Shown here: piece by piece, positions 1-8,805 of the stretch | Layout of the letters: each line of letters opens with the position of its first letter | Numbering within the stretch: the first letter of the stretch is position 1 | Virus record (IMG/VR): IMGVR_UViG_3300044846_001402 | Location: 1-31,477 of that record | DNA from: a virus | Reading direction: 5' to 3' (one strand) | DNA: 31,477 bases | Notes under the pieces: model-generated | What the model was told of the DNA's origin: nothing | Databases searched by the model: none | What the model saw: the letters and a program-made list of their open reading frames with translations, nothing else | Program-made: the position numbers and the translations under genes

Positions 1-170
1 TTCAGTGGCCTATCTGTCAATAAGGTGAGGAAGGCCCATGTGGATGATGTGATTGAATGCTTTACACATATTCTGGATATGCTTTCAACGTATAAACAGA
101 AGGAGATCCCATCTGGGAGAGTGGATATTGATGGCCATGTGTATATCTTTGAGCCAGATTTCTCCATCAT
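1..170. repeat. Terminal direct repeat, left copy (contig-end overlap)
   Basis: The first 170 bases match 31308-31477 at 165 of 170 positions. The differences lie at 18, 126, 133, 134 and 138. Both copies sit in the same gene and in the same reading frame, and joining them makes one continuous coding region. The simplest reading is that the contig is circular or circularly permuted and that the two ends come from different strain variants. A true terminal redundancy of a packaged molecule is less likely, because the copies would normally be identical. Confidence 0.9.
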
Positions 171-659
171 CAGCACTGGCCAGATCATCGATATGAAGCT
201 CATTGAATCTGTACAGGAGGATCCATGTGCAGCGCTTGCCATCTGTTATATTGAGGATGGGATGGAATACTGTCAAGAGGATGCGAGAGGAAAGGTGCTC
301 AATCCATCGGCAAAGCGCAAGGAGACATTCAAGCGCTCATTCCCTGGTGATGAATTTCTGGATTTCTTCAGTTTTTTTTTGCGGCAATCCGAACAGCGGA
401 ATCTCGCTATACTGGGAATACAGATAGTGAGGATGAGGAATCAGAATCAGAAAGTGAAACAGATCACAGCCAGTCAGATCTCATCAATGACAGCGAATGG
501 TTTACCTGGACAGGTCTCATCCTTCATCTGGCTGAAAAGCTTAATAAACCGATTGAAGAAATCACCAGGCAGCCATATGTAAAGACTCTCTTCTGGCTGA
601 ACTATTTCAAATTGAAATCGGAACAAGAATACATATTAATAAAGCATGGCAGATCTTGA
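1..659 (+). CDS. Tail assembly chaperone-like protein with -1 frameshift (3' part)
   Basis: The gene begins at 31158, at the far end of the window, and runs through the contig join into position 1 in frame. The first 50 codons are at 31158-31307. Without a shift the product would be 243 residues ending at 582. A -1 slip on the T run at 372-380 joins the upstream part to another open frame ending at 659, giving about 269 residues. The -1 frame looks like genuine protein: an acidic linker (SEDEESESETDHSQ) followed by a helical segment with LHLAEKLNKPIEEITRQ. It overlaps the next start at 646 by 14 bases. The frame-0 tail after the T run looks like non-coding translation. The layout recalls the G/GT tail chaperones of lambda-like phages, which load the tape measure. 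Here three genes separate it from the tape measure, which is unusual. A missing T in the assembly is the main alternative. Confidence 0.72.
372..380 (+). promoter_or_regulatory. Putative -1 ribosomal frameshift slippery run (T9)
   Basis: Nine consecutive T follow AG and precede GCGG. In the upstream frame the codons read AGT TTT TTT TTG, so the heptamer T TTT TTT fits the X XXY YYZ rule for -1 slippage. After the slip translation continues TTT GCG GCA. Only a short stem (TCCG/CGGA, at about 389-401) lies just downstream, so no strong pseudoknot is visible. Polymerase slippage on the T run could give the same product. Confidence 0.65.
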
Positions 660-1197
660 CTTTCTTGACTCAATCGGCATATCGGAAAATGAACTTCGAC
701 AGCCACAGAGTGCATATGAGAAGCTGATCCTTGGGATTGCTAATCAAGTCACGGAGGATTTTAAAACATACATCAGCGAGAATGTAAATAATACAGGAGC
801 TTTAATGCAGTCAGTGGTATATATGCCTACTGGAGCATTCAGCTTTGAGATACAAGCTGATCAATATTACAAATATCAGGATCAAGGTGTCAATGCATTG
901 CCAGATGTGCCAGGATATAAATACAAAAGACCAACAATATCTGGTAGCCAGTATTCATTCCGTACTCCATTTGTCAGTGCAAATATGGCCAAGGCCATTC
1001 AGCAATGGAAAGGAGGCAGCATGCAAAAGGCATATGCCACAGCATCGAGTATCAAGCATCATGGATTGAAACCAAGAAACATCACAGAGAATGTGATGAG
1101 TGAAGATGTGCTGAATAGAATCGCATCTGATCTGGCTACAGTGACAGGATTGATATTCAATGTATCATTCACAAAAAATACAGAATCATGGCAATAA
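646..1197 (+). CDS. gp10-like head-tail connector / tail completion protein
   Basis: This 183-residue protein lacks membrane segments or a signal peptide. Its middle (about residues 70-95) has DQYYKYQDQGV, then a YKYKRP segment and the stretch SFRTPFVSANMAKAIQQW. The C-terminal half contains ATASSIKHHGLKPRN. From memory, a DQGV...P...A..SI...G(I/L)KPR pattern is typical of HK97 gp10-type neck or tail-completion proteins. Those cap the tail or join it to the head, and are about 110-190 residues long. The start at 646 lies inside the 3' end of the frameshifted gene, and the last bases overlap the next start at 1188, so the genes are probably translationally coupled. The role is inferred from pattern and position. 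Confidence 0.5.
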   Translation: MADLDFLDSIGISENELRQPQSAYEKLILGIANQVTEDFKTYISENVNNTGALMQSVVYMPTGAFSFEIQADQYYKYQDQGVNALPDVPGYKYKRPTISGSQYSFRTPFVSANMAKAIQQWKGGSMQKAYATASSIKHHGLKPRNITENVMSEDVLNRIASDLATVTGLIFNVSFTKNTESWQ

Positions 1198-2399
1198 CTA
1201 TTCACCAGAATCCACAGAGATTCACACCAGCTACAAATCCCATTGTATGGGTATTCTCATCTTCAGAGACTGGCCAGCCGAATTTCAGCTTTAAAGTTGA
1301 ATTAAAAATTAATGGCGCTTTATTCGGTACCTATGAGCTTTATCCAATGCAAGGCAATTTCTGTAAATTTGATGCATGCGAATATGTGAGAAGCTTTCTA
1401 TCATCTCACCTTAAATTTCAGGGAGGATTTATATATGAATCGGAGGATCAATCAGCCACAGTTCAGATTATTGTGTATGAATCATATGGAACTCCTCCAG
1501 TGATTGAGCCAGAATCAGCTGAATCATCACTTGTAAATATTGCATTTAACGGAGCATTGAGATATCAAAGCTTTTATGATTATAATTATCAAAAATACTG
1601 GCTTTACTGGAGCAATGGACTGGAGCCTAAATTCTTAACAACCTATCCAAGAGATCAGAAGCAAATGACATCATTTGATTATCCATTTCTGGTGGGTATT
1701 TTTAGCGAGAAAGGAGATCAACATATTGAATTAAAGCTTGATATTTTTGATATCACTGGCGCATCTATATATACATTCACAGATACAATTATTCTAGATT
1801 ACAATGTGAATATGATCAATATTTCTCCATTAGCTATGGTATCAACTGGATGGGCATCAGGTTTGGATTTTGATGATTGTTATTATTACGAGGTCACTTT
1901 GTATGCCATCAAAGATAGCTCTCCATTCACGTCAAGAGATAGTGAAGTATTCAGATTGTATTTGGATAGATCATGCAGCCGCTTTGAAGATATGCGCATT
2001 TATTGGATGAATAAATTTGGAGTAATTGATCAATTCACATTTAACAAGCTATCCATCGAGAGCTCATCCATCAAGGCATACGATTATCAAGTGCAACAGG
2101 GGCGATGGGGCGAGGGCTTTTATGATTTGGGATTGAATGCACCAGAGAAAAAAATCGCAATGAAATCAGCTGAAGATAGAATCACTATCAACTCAGACTG
2201 GATGAAACCATCTGTACAGAATTGGCTAGTGAGAGAGCTGTATGAATCTCCTCAAATATGGATGCTAAAAGATGGCGAAATGCAGCCAGTGATTGTCGAG
2301 AATAATCAAAGCACATTGAAGACCAGATTCAAGGATGGCCTGATTCAAGAGACAGTAAATATCATCGTAACCTGGTCATTTAGATCACAATTGAATTAA
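1188..2399 (+). CDS. Putative minor tail protein
   Basis: This 403-residue protein is rich in aromatic residues and beta-prone stretches, with no signal peptide or membrane helix. The C-terminal third has RIYWMNKFGVIDQFTFN, then WGEGFYDLGL and a late NSDWMKPSVQNWLVRELYES segment. I recall this order of motifs from tail proteins of Bacteroidota phages that lie next to the tape measure gene. It probably belongs to the tail tip or baseplate. It starts ten bases inside the previous gene and ends one base before the next. The exact position in the virion cannot be read from the sequence. Confidence 0.5.
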   Translation: MAITIHQNPQRFTPATNPIVWVFSSSETGQPNFSFKVELKINGALFGTYELYPMQGNFCKFDACEYVRSFLSSHLKFQGGFIYESEDQSATVQIIVYESYGTPPVIEPESAESSLVNIAFNGALRYQSFYDYNYQKYWLYWSNGLEPKFLTTYPRDQKQMTSFDYPFLVGIFSEKGDQHIELKLDIFDITGASIYTFTDTIILDYNVNMINISPLAMVSTGWASGLDFDDCYYYEVTLYAIKDSSPFTSRDSEVFRLYLDRSCSRFEDMRIYWMNKFGVIDQFTFNKLSIESSSIKAYDYQVQQGRWGEGFYDLGLNAPEKKIAMKSAEDRITINSDWMKPSVQNWLVRELYESPQIWMLKDGEMQPVIVENNQSTLKTRFKDGLIQETVNIIVTWSFRSQLN

Positions 2400-2400
2400 C

Positions 2401-4671
2401 ATGGAGCTATATATAAACGGCATCCTTGTGGATCTCAATGAGAATATTCCATTTCCATTGACATATGCCATCAGTGACATCAAAGATATCTCTTCCAGGA
2501 AGGGGAATAATAGCAAGACAATTGCGCTCCCTGGTACAGCTACGAATGTTCAGCTCATGGCGAATGTGTTCAGCTTATCAGCTACAGCTGGTGCTCCAAT
2601 CACATTCATGAATTATGATCCATCGGTAAAGGCCACAGCGAGATACTATCACAATGGCGTGCTTGAATTCAATGGAGTATGCCAACTCCAGGAGTGCATT
2701 CAGAATGATGGCAACTGGACATTCAATATAGTGCTGATCTCAGAAACTATTGACTACATAGGCCGATTGAAGGATATAAAAATCAATGCTCTGGACTGGT
2801 CAGAATATAATCATCCATTCACAGCTGAAATGCAATCAGCGTCATGGGGGGCACAGATCATGAGTAATGGATCAATGATTGATAATGGAGACGGATCAGG
2901 TTGGTATGGGCTTGGATACTATTATGGCCTTATTGATTATGGATATCAGCGAACTAATCCAGGGACATTCGGAGTGGAGCACATTCCAGCTCAAGTATTT
3001 TGCTATGATATATTAAAGCGCTCATTCAATGCTGCTGGCATCACATGGCAGAGTGATTTCTTTGAGAGCCAAAGATTCAAGCGCTTGCTCATGGCATATC
3101 CTGGAGGAGTGCTCCCTAATATCACACCAGAGCAAGCAGCACTGGATAGTGCATTCACATCAGAGAATAATGATGCTGATGGATTTATAATGAATGCAAC
3201 ATCTGCAACAGGCAATTTTTGGATTAATCCCTTCACCAGTTTCAATATATACGATTGCACAATTGATGCAGATCCATCAGGTCAAATTCAAGATACATCT
3301 CCATTAACATTTGTACCTTCATCAGAGGGATTATTTGGAGTGAGATATCAAGGTGATCATCAAATCACAATCAGCACATCTGCAGCTTTATTGCTTTGGG
3401 GCAATTACAGAGTATCATTAGTGGTGAGGAAAAATGGAGTGATTGATTCGACTACCACAATCACAGAGGGAGCAATATCTGTGGGAGTTCCATCAATGGT
3501 GGTAGATTATTCATTCAATGTGATCCCGTCAATCAACTTGACATTCTCTGATGTGGTGGATGCCAGATTGAGATTGGATGTATGGGATGGTCAAATATCT
3601 GGTTTAGGGAATTTAAATGTGACTATTGAATCAATAGATGCAGAATTGAATATTGAAAAACAGCCACAATCACTCACGCCTGGATCAACATTGAACATTG
3701 CCACATTGCTTCCAGATATGACAGCGGATGTATATTTCAAGGGATTGATCAACATGTTCAATTTATATGTGAAGCCGAATGATGAAGATCCAACAATCAT
3801 GGAGATTGAGCCGCTAGTTGATTTTTATGAAGGCACAGATACAGCTATTGACTGGACATCAAAGCTGGATAAATCTCAAGATATCAAGGTCACTCCGACT
3901 GTGAATTTTGCATCCAAGGAATATCGATTCAGCTTTGAGAAGGATGATGATTACTGGAGCAAGCGATATGCTGATGATACTTTGATTGAATATGGGAATA
4001 ACTCATTAAGCTCTGGCACAGCATTCAGCCAAAATGTAACTGATTTAAAGCTTCCATTCAGCCAGAAGCCATTGGTACAGATCGATGCAGCATCAGAATA
4101 CCAGGATCTAATCATGCCATGTGCATATCAGATGAAGACAGAAAGCGATGGAGTGAGTCAGATTGTTGAAAAAACGTGCAAGCCATTCATAGTTCAATTG
4201 TCATCTGGAGGAGTTGGATCATTGAGATCTGGATTCTGGACTCAAGTGGATGAATATGACAATAATATTAACAGATCAAAATATCCATATGTGGGCCATC
4301 TTGACAGTATTGATGATCCTCAATTTGATTTGATGTGGGGTGTTCCTCAATATGTATTTTATGAAACTGGAGAAGTGACTCTATACACTACAAATAATTT
4401 ATACGGATATCATGAGCGATTCATTCGTGAAATTGTATCCAGGTATGGAAAGCAACTCACAGCAAAGATCATGCTGCAGAGCAAGGACATTGGAGAGCTC
4501 AATTTCAAAAAGCTTATCCAGATTGATGGCGTCATGTTTAGATTACAGAAAATATCAAACTATGACAGCGGTAAATATACAAGCACAGAATCGGAATTCA
4601 TCCGATTGATAGAGGCCGAATCGGCCCAAACATATACAGTAACAATATCACCAGATAAATACCAAAGATAA
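2401..4671 (+). CDS. Large tail protein (tail tip/baseplate candidate)
   Basis: The protein has 756 residues. The N-terminus (MELYINGILVDLNENIPFPL, then a short segment reaching RKGNNSKTIALPGT near residue 40) resembles the opening of large tail proteins that I recall from Bacteroidota phages and prophages, often located beside the tape measure. The middle is beta-rich. The C-terminal part (about residues 660-756) carries RFIREIVSRYGKQLTAKIMLQ, a strand-helix pattern seen in hub-like proteins. Its TAATG end overlaps the tape measure start at 4671. I infer a tail hub or baseplate role from size and position. No enzymatic motif is visible. Confidence 0.5.
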   Translation: MELYINGILVDLNENIPFPLTYAISDIKDISSRKGNNSKTIALPGTATNVQLMANVFSLSATAGAPITFMNYDPSVKATARYYHNGVLEFNGVCQLQECIQNDGNWTFNIVLISETIDYIGRLKDIKINALDWSEYNHPFTAEMQSASWGAQIMSNGSMIDNGDGSGWYGLGYYYGLIDYGYQRTNPGTFGVEHIPAQVFCYDILKRSFNAAGITWQSDFFESQRFKRLLMAYPGGVLPNITPEQAALDSAFTSENNDADGFIMNATSATGNFWINPFTSFNIYDCTIDADPSGQIQDTSPLTFVPSSEGLFGVRYQGDHQITISTSAALLLWGNYRVSLVVRKNGVIDSTTTITEGAISVGVPSMVVDYSFNVIPSINLTFSDVVDARLRLDVWDGQISGLGNLNVTIESIDAELNIEKQPQSLTPGSTLNIATLLPDMTADVYFKGLINMFNLYVKPNDEDPTIMEIEPLVDFYEGTDTAIDWTSKLDKSQDIKVTPTVNFASKEYRFSFEKDDDYWSKRYADDTLIEYGNNSLSSGTAFSQNVTDLKLPFSQKPLVQIDAASEYQDLIMPCAYQMKTESDGVSQIVEKTCKPFIVQLSSGGVGSLRSGFWTQVDEYDNNINRSKYPYVGHLDSIDDPQFDLMWGVPQYVFYETGEVTLYTTNNLYGYHERFIREIVSRYGKQLTAKIMLQSKDIGELNFKKLIQIDGVMFRLQKISNYDSGKYTSTESEFIRLIEAESAQTYTVTISPDKYQR

Positions 4672-7208
4672 TGGCTACAAAAGAGGCAGTTTTTTCGCTT
4701 AAAGTGGACACTGGCAACAGTGTGAATGATATAAAATCCTTCGATCAGGCAGTGAATTCCTTGAATAAGGATGTCAATACCTTACAGAATACAGTTGCTG
4801 AAGGTAGTGGCACAGATGCATTTTCACAGAAGCTCACAGAATTGAATGCAAAAGTGGAAGCTGGTGGATTGAGCATGAGAGAAATGACTCAAGTCATGAA
4901 GCAATATCAAAATATTGCAGCTCAAGCTGGCATGGAGTCACCAGTGGGCCAGCAAGCCATTGCTCAAGCATCACAATTGAAGGATACAATCGGAGATTTG
5001 AAAGCGGCTACCACAGCATTATCCTCTGATTTCAAAGGATTGGATACAGCATTGGCTGGCATTAGCACTGGAGCATCTATATTCCAGGGATTTGAGAGCG
5101 CCATCGCCTTGACTGGTGTGGAGAATGAGAATCTGGTAAAATCAATGCAGAAATTGATGGCGGTCCAGGGTGTGGTAAATGCGATCAGTGAGGTGGCAAA
5201 CAACTTGAATAGTGATGCCATCCTGGGAATACAAGTGCGCACAGCATATGAGAAAGCATATACAGCTGTGGTGGGGAATAGCACTGGAGCATTGAAAGGA
5301 TTGAAGCTAGCACTGGCTGCCACAGGAGTGGGAGCGCTAGTGATTGGACTTGGTTTGTTGATTACGAACTTTGATAAAGTGATGGGAGCCATCAGTGGAG
5401 TATCACAGCGCCAGAAGGATTTGAATGCCACAATGGATGCATATAAATCAGCGGCTGTGGATGCAACTATGCAGACTAATAAGGTGAAAAATTCATTTGA
5501 GCTGGCAAGAGAGGGAGTGATCAGCAAAGAGGAAGCGCTGGCAACATACAACAAGGAGCTGGGAGCAACATTTGGCCAGGCAAAAAATTTGAATGAGGCA
5601 GAGAAATTATTTGCAGCAAAAACAGATGCATACATTCAGGCCGCATCATTAAGAGCTCAAGCTGATGCACTCATGAAGATGGCCGCTGAAGAGAGAGTGA
5701 AGTCATTGCTGGCTGATCAGGAGGCAGAGCGCATTGGCAACACAAAGGCAGCGAAGGATCCGTATTCCATTGTGAACATGGCCAAAAAGAATGGCGATGC
5801 TCAAGCAAAACAATCAAAGGACAGAGCCGATAATCTTGATAAATTAGTGAAGGATCTCACAAAGGAGGCCGAGCAAATTGAGAATAAAAATAAAATTGTG
5901 AGCGAAGGTGAAAAAGCTGTAAATGATCAGGCTGAATCTCGAAGAAAAGCTGCATCTGATAAACAGAAGGCTCGCCTGGAAGAGGAGATGAAAAGAGAGC
6001 GAGAGAGAGCACTCAATATCATTGAGATTCGCAATCAATTGCTGGCTGATATTGAAGCTGCAGAGACAGCATACTATGATAGTCAATTGTCAGCAAGGGA
6101 TAAAGAGCTTCAGGATGTGAATGATTATTATTTCGACTTAATAAAAAGAGCGGAGCAAGCACAGCAAGATACATCTGTACTGGAGGCAGCACAGAAAAAA
6201 GCGCAAGCTGATATCAATGATAAATTTGACAAGGAAGAGCTGGACAAAAGAGCTGAAGCTGAACAGAAAAAACTTGACTTAATCCGGGCATATCAATCGA
6301 TCATTTTGGATGAATATCAAAACGAATTGATCGACTTTGAAAATACGCAAAAGGAAAAATATAAATCATTGAATGAGCTTCATCAAGCTGGTTTAATTTC
6401 AAATGTGGAATATCAAGAGGCTAGCACAATGCTGGAGGAGGAATATGCAAAGAAAATTGAAGAGATCAATAAAAAGAAAAATGATGCCATAAAAGAGAAT
6501 GATAAAAAAGCTCTGGATGCCAAGCTCGCCACAGCACAGAAAATGGTGGACAGCGCACAGCAAGCACTTGATTTTGCAAGTGCATTGAATAGTGCAATCA
6601 ATGACATCGAGAATAATCGCTTGGCACAAATGGCGCAACAGACAGATGCGCAACTATCTGAACTTGAAAAGAGAAGGACAGCTGAACTGGCGAATGCAAA
6701 TCTGACTGGAGCACAGAAGGATGCAATCAATAAAAAATATGCACAGCAAGAATATGCATTAAAGCTCAAGCAATTCCAGCAAGAGGAAGTGATCAAAAAA
6801 AGACAATTCCAAAAGGATAAAGCACTCAAGCTGGCAGAGATTGCGATCAATACAGCGGCTGCCATCATCAAGGGAATAGGACAATTTGGTCCCCCTCCAT
6901 CTCCAGCTGGGATCGCTGCCATTGCAGCGGCTGGTGTTTTGGGAATTACTCAAGCAGCGGCTGTGGCATCTCAAAAATATGAAGGAGGTCAAGCCCCAAC
7001 AATGCCAGATTTTGGTGGTGGAGGAGCATCAACAGGTGCCAGTGCAGCGAGCTTTGCTCCGAATACAAATGTACCTACCACATCACTGGCTGATTATCTT
7101 CCAGGTGGGGCGAATGGTCCAGCTGTGAGCCAGGTGGTAGTGCTTGAATCTGATATCACTGGCACCCAGCAGAAGGTGGCGGCACAGCAGAGCTTGAGTA
7201 CATACTGA
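4671..7208 (+). CDS. Tail tape measure protein
   Basis: The 845-residue protein has the usual build of a tape measure. Residues 1-120 are helical with repeated polar spacing. A hydrophobic stretch near 212-232 (LALAATGVGALVIGLGLLIT) follows. Residues about 380-720 are a long Lys/Glu/Gln/Ala-rich coiled coil. A second hydrophobic Ala/Gly segment lies near 745-780 (IAAIAAAGVLGITQAAAV), followed by a Gly/Ser/Ala-rich end. Tape measure proteins set tail length and pass DNA through the cell envelope. At about 0.15 nm per residue this would give a tail of roughly 125 nm. The start overlaps the upstream stop. Its last 53 bases overlap the convergent minus-strand gene. Confidence 0.88.
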   Translation: MATKEAVFSLKVDTGNSVNDIKSFDQAVNSLNKDVNTLQNTVAEGSGTDAFSQKLTELNAKVEAGGLSMREMTQVMKQYQNIAAQAGMESPVGQQAIAQASQLKDTIGDLKAATTALSSDFKGLDTALAGISTGASIFQGFESAIALTGVENENLVKSMQKLMAVQGVVNAISEVANNLNSDAILGIQVRTAYEKAYTAVVGNSTGALKGLKLALAATGVGALVIGLGLLITNFDKVMGAISGVSQRQKDLNATMDAYKSAAVDATMQTNKVKNSFELAREGVISKEEALATYNKELGATFGQAKNLNEAEKLFAAKTDAYIQAASLRAQADALMKMAAEERVKSLLADQEAERIGNTKAAKDPYSIVNMAKKNGDAQAKQSKDRADNLDKLVKDLTKEAEQIENKNKIVSEGEKAVNDQAESRRKAASDKQKARLEEEMKRERERALNIIEIRNQLLADIEAAETAYYDSQLSARDKELQDVNDYYFDLIKRAEQAQQDTSVLEAAQKKAQADINDKFDKEELDKRAEAEQKKLDLIRAYQSIILDEYQNELIDFENTQKEKYKSLNELHQAGLISNVEYQEASTMLEEEYAKKIEEINKKKNDAIKENDKKALDAKLATAQKMVDSAQQALDFASALNSAINDIENNRLAQMAQQTDAQLSELEKRRTAELANANLTGAQKDAINKKYAQQEYALKLKQFQQEEVIKKRQFQKDKALKLAEIAINTAAAIIKGIGQFGPPPSPAGIAAIAAAGVLGITQAAAVASQKYEGGQAPTMPDFGGGGASTGASAASFAPNTNVPTTSLADYLPGGANGPAVSQVVVLESDITGTQQKVAAQQSLSTY

Positions 7209-7842
7209 TGAATTGCATGTGTTCAGCTGTGAGGAAGGTATCTGAAGAGCTGAATGCACCGAAATCTGAGAGATATCTTTTTGCTTTGTGCAATGAATAG
7301 CCGAGCTTGAGATTCTCTCCAGGATAGGATCTCATTGGCCAGGTATTAAAGTATATGGATTTGAGAAGGTGATTGTGCGACTGATAATCAATCTGGCCAA
7401 AGAGCTCTATAAATCGAGATGACTGGATGAGCACTGGCTGATGACATTCATAATTTACAAGCTCCATATCATTAGCTGCCAGCAAGTCAATGGTATTCTC
7501 ACATGCTTGTTGATATGTGATTGAATGGCCTGGTGAGATGGTGATATATCCATTCCTCATCACTTGGTGAAATGGGAATCGATCTGTGATAAAGAAATCA
7601 TCATTCATGAGAATAAATTCATCACCAATGATGTGGCAAAATAGCATCACTTTATCTGTCACTTCAGAGCCTGGTGATTTTAGATGCGAGGTGTATGGTA
7701 TATGCACATATGGAAGAGAGATATCTGGAGCATCACCAATGATATACACTTCAGCATCTGGATAAGCCATGTAAAGCCATCGCAGAGATTCTGATATCTC
7801 AAAGTGCGAGCGCTTAAATTTGTAAGGATAGACGAACTTCAT
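7156..7842 (-). CDS. Stealth-like glycosyltransferase / sugar-phosphate transferase
   Basis: This is the only convincing minus-strand gene. I start it at MKFVYPYKF (7842) because upstream codons do not look coding and a TATGTTTG promoter element lies just ahead. The product is 228 residues. Key parts are HFEISESLRWLYMAYPDAEV (about 12-31), a YIIGD strand, and DEFILMNDDFFITDRF in the middle. The NDD core in a FxxMNDDFF context recalls conserved region 2 of stealth-type capsular polysaccharide phosphotransferases. Such enzymes move sugars or sugar-phosphates onto surface glycans. It may alter host surface polysaccharide or decorate virions. Its 3' end overlaps the tape measure antisense by 53 bases, so it is probably a late-acquired extra gene. 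The family assignment is from memory. Confidence 0.6.
   Translation of the reverse strand: MKFVYPYKFKRSHFEISESLRWLYMAYPDAEVYIIGDAPDISLPYVHIPYTSHLKSPGSEVTDKVMLFCHIIGDEFILMNDDFFITDRFPFHQVMRNGYITISPGHSITYQQACENTIDLLAANDMELVNYECHQPVLIQSSRFIELFGQIDYQSHNHLLKSIYFNTWPMRSYPGENLKLGYSLHKAKRYLSDFGAFSSSDTFLTAEHMQFISMYSSSAVPPPSAGCQ
7815..7822 (+). promoter_or_regulatory. Bacteroidota-type -7 element (TAAATTTG)
   Basis: TAAATTTG fits TAnnTTTG and lies 44 bases ahead of the protease start at 7867, inside the 5' end of the divergent minus-strand gene. No TTTG is seen at the expected -33 spacing, so strength is uncertain. It could give the capsid genes a transcript of their own. Confidence 0.4.
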
Positions 7843-7846
7843 AGAA

Positions 7847-7854
7847 CAAACATA
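7847..7854 (-). promoter_or_regulatory. Bacteroidota-type -7 element for the minus-strand gene (TATGTTTG)
   Basis: Read on the minus strand, TATGTTTG fits TAnnTTTG and ends four bases before the ATG at 7842, which would make the transcript nearly leaderless. A -33 TTG at the usual spacing is not visible. It forms a divergent pair with the plus-strand element at 7815. Confidence 0.4.
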
Positions 7855-7866
7855 CATAATATACAT

Positions 7867-8772
7867 ATGATAAAGAACATTCCAATTTACGAGATCAGCA
7901 TCGATCTCAATAATGAAGATACAACGGTGAGCTTCAATTCCCTGGTGCATGATCCAGCTCATGAGATATCATTTCAAACCTTCGCCAATGTGAAGCGCTT
8001 TGAATTTAATGATGTGGAGCAAGTGATCAGTGGAGTGGCCATCTCGGCTGATACTCCGATATATCGCTATGATAAAAATACAAAGGAGGAGTATTATGTG
8101 GTATTCACAAAGGAGGCCATCAAGGATATCATATTTGATTATGCTCGCAGAGGCAACTACAATAATGTGAATATTGAGCACAATGGTGCCAATGTGGTGG
8201 ATGATATTTATATGATCCATTCGTACCAGGTGGATGCATCGAAAGGATTAACAGCTCCAGAGAGATTCAAGGATGTCAATGATGGATCCTGGATAGTGAG
8301 CTACAAAACACAGAACACTGAGCTATATAACAGAGCTAAATCTGGAGAGTGGACTGGCTTCAGTGTGGAAGGTGATTTTATCCTGGAGCATATTGGTACC
8401 AGTGAGGATGTAATGATGGCACAGATCAAGGAGGAGATTGATTCTCTCCAGGCATTGGCATTTGCTCGCAAGCGCATATCATTTGACTTCGATGATACAC
8501 TAACTACAGCCAAAGGTCAAGACATGGCCAGGAGATATCTCGCTGCAAATGATGAGGTATTCATCATCACAGCTCGCACTCAATCGAATGGTGGGCCAGT
8601 GTACAGCATGGCTGAAAAATTAGGCATCAAAAAAGAGAATGTTTATTTCACTGGAGGCAAGCATAAGTGGATGCTGGTGAAGCGCCTTCGAATTGAGAAG
8701 CACATCGACAATAATGAGGAAGAGCTTCAGCTGATCAGAGAGAATACCACAGCCGAGGCCTGGAAAATTTAG
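7867..8772 (+). CDS. Prohead protease (XkdF-like) fused to HAD-type phosphatase domain
   Basis: I start at the ATG of MIKNIPIYEI, giving 301 residues. Residues about 55-180 resemble the XkdF-type putative phage serine protease: GVAISADTPIYRYD, then YYVVFTKEAIKDI, NNVNIEHNG and finally GEWTGFSVEGDF. These enzymes cut the scaffold during capsid maturation. The C-terminal part (about 205-301) is a HAD-like domain with FDFDDTLTT (motif I, Asp nucleophile), VFIITAR (motif II), a Lys in GGKHKW (motif III) and HIDNNEEEL in the motif IV position. The second acidic residue of motif IV is replaced by E/N variants, so activity is uncertain. The gene sits just ahead of scaffold and capsid genes, as expected for a protease. 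The fused phosphatase domain is the odd part. Confidence 0.72.
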   Translation: MIKNIPIYEISIDLNNEDTTVSFNSLVHDPAHEISFQTFANVKRFEFNDVEQVISGVAISADTPIYRYDKNTKEEYYVVFTKEAIKDIIFDYARRGNYNNVNIEHNGANVVDDIYMIHSYQVDASKGLTAPERFKDVNDGSWIVSYKTQNTELYNRAKSGEWTGFSVEGDFILEHIGTSEDVMMAQIKEEIDSLQALAFARKRISFDFDDTLTTAKGQDMARRYLAANDEVFIITARTQSNGGPVYSMAEKLGIKKENVYFTGGKHKWMLVKRLRIEKHIDNNEEELQLIRENTTAEAWKI

Positions 8773-8805
8773 AACAACAATACATAATAAGTAAACAACA
8801 GAAAA

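Noticed and set aside
382-582. Frame-0 tail of the chaperone after the T run
   Set aside because: No pattern or composition of real protein; the -1 frame has acidic linker and helix. Kept only as the short, unshifted product.
4964-5635. Long open frame on the minus strand inside the tape measure gene
   Set aside because: It mirrors the Ala/Gly-rich codon pattern of the tape measure, has Ser/Ala/Phe-rich low-complexity sequence and no promoter or neighbour.
6413-6922. Second minus-strand frame in the tape measure coiled coil
   Set aside because: Cys/Ser/Leu-rich translation of Lys/Ala/Glu-rich codons; a shadow of the plus-strand gene.
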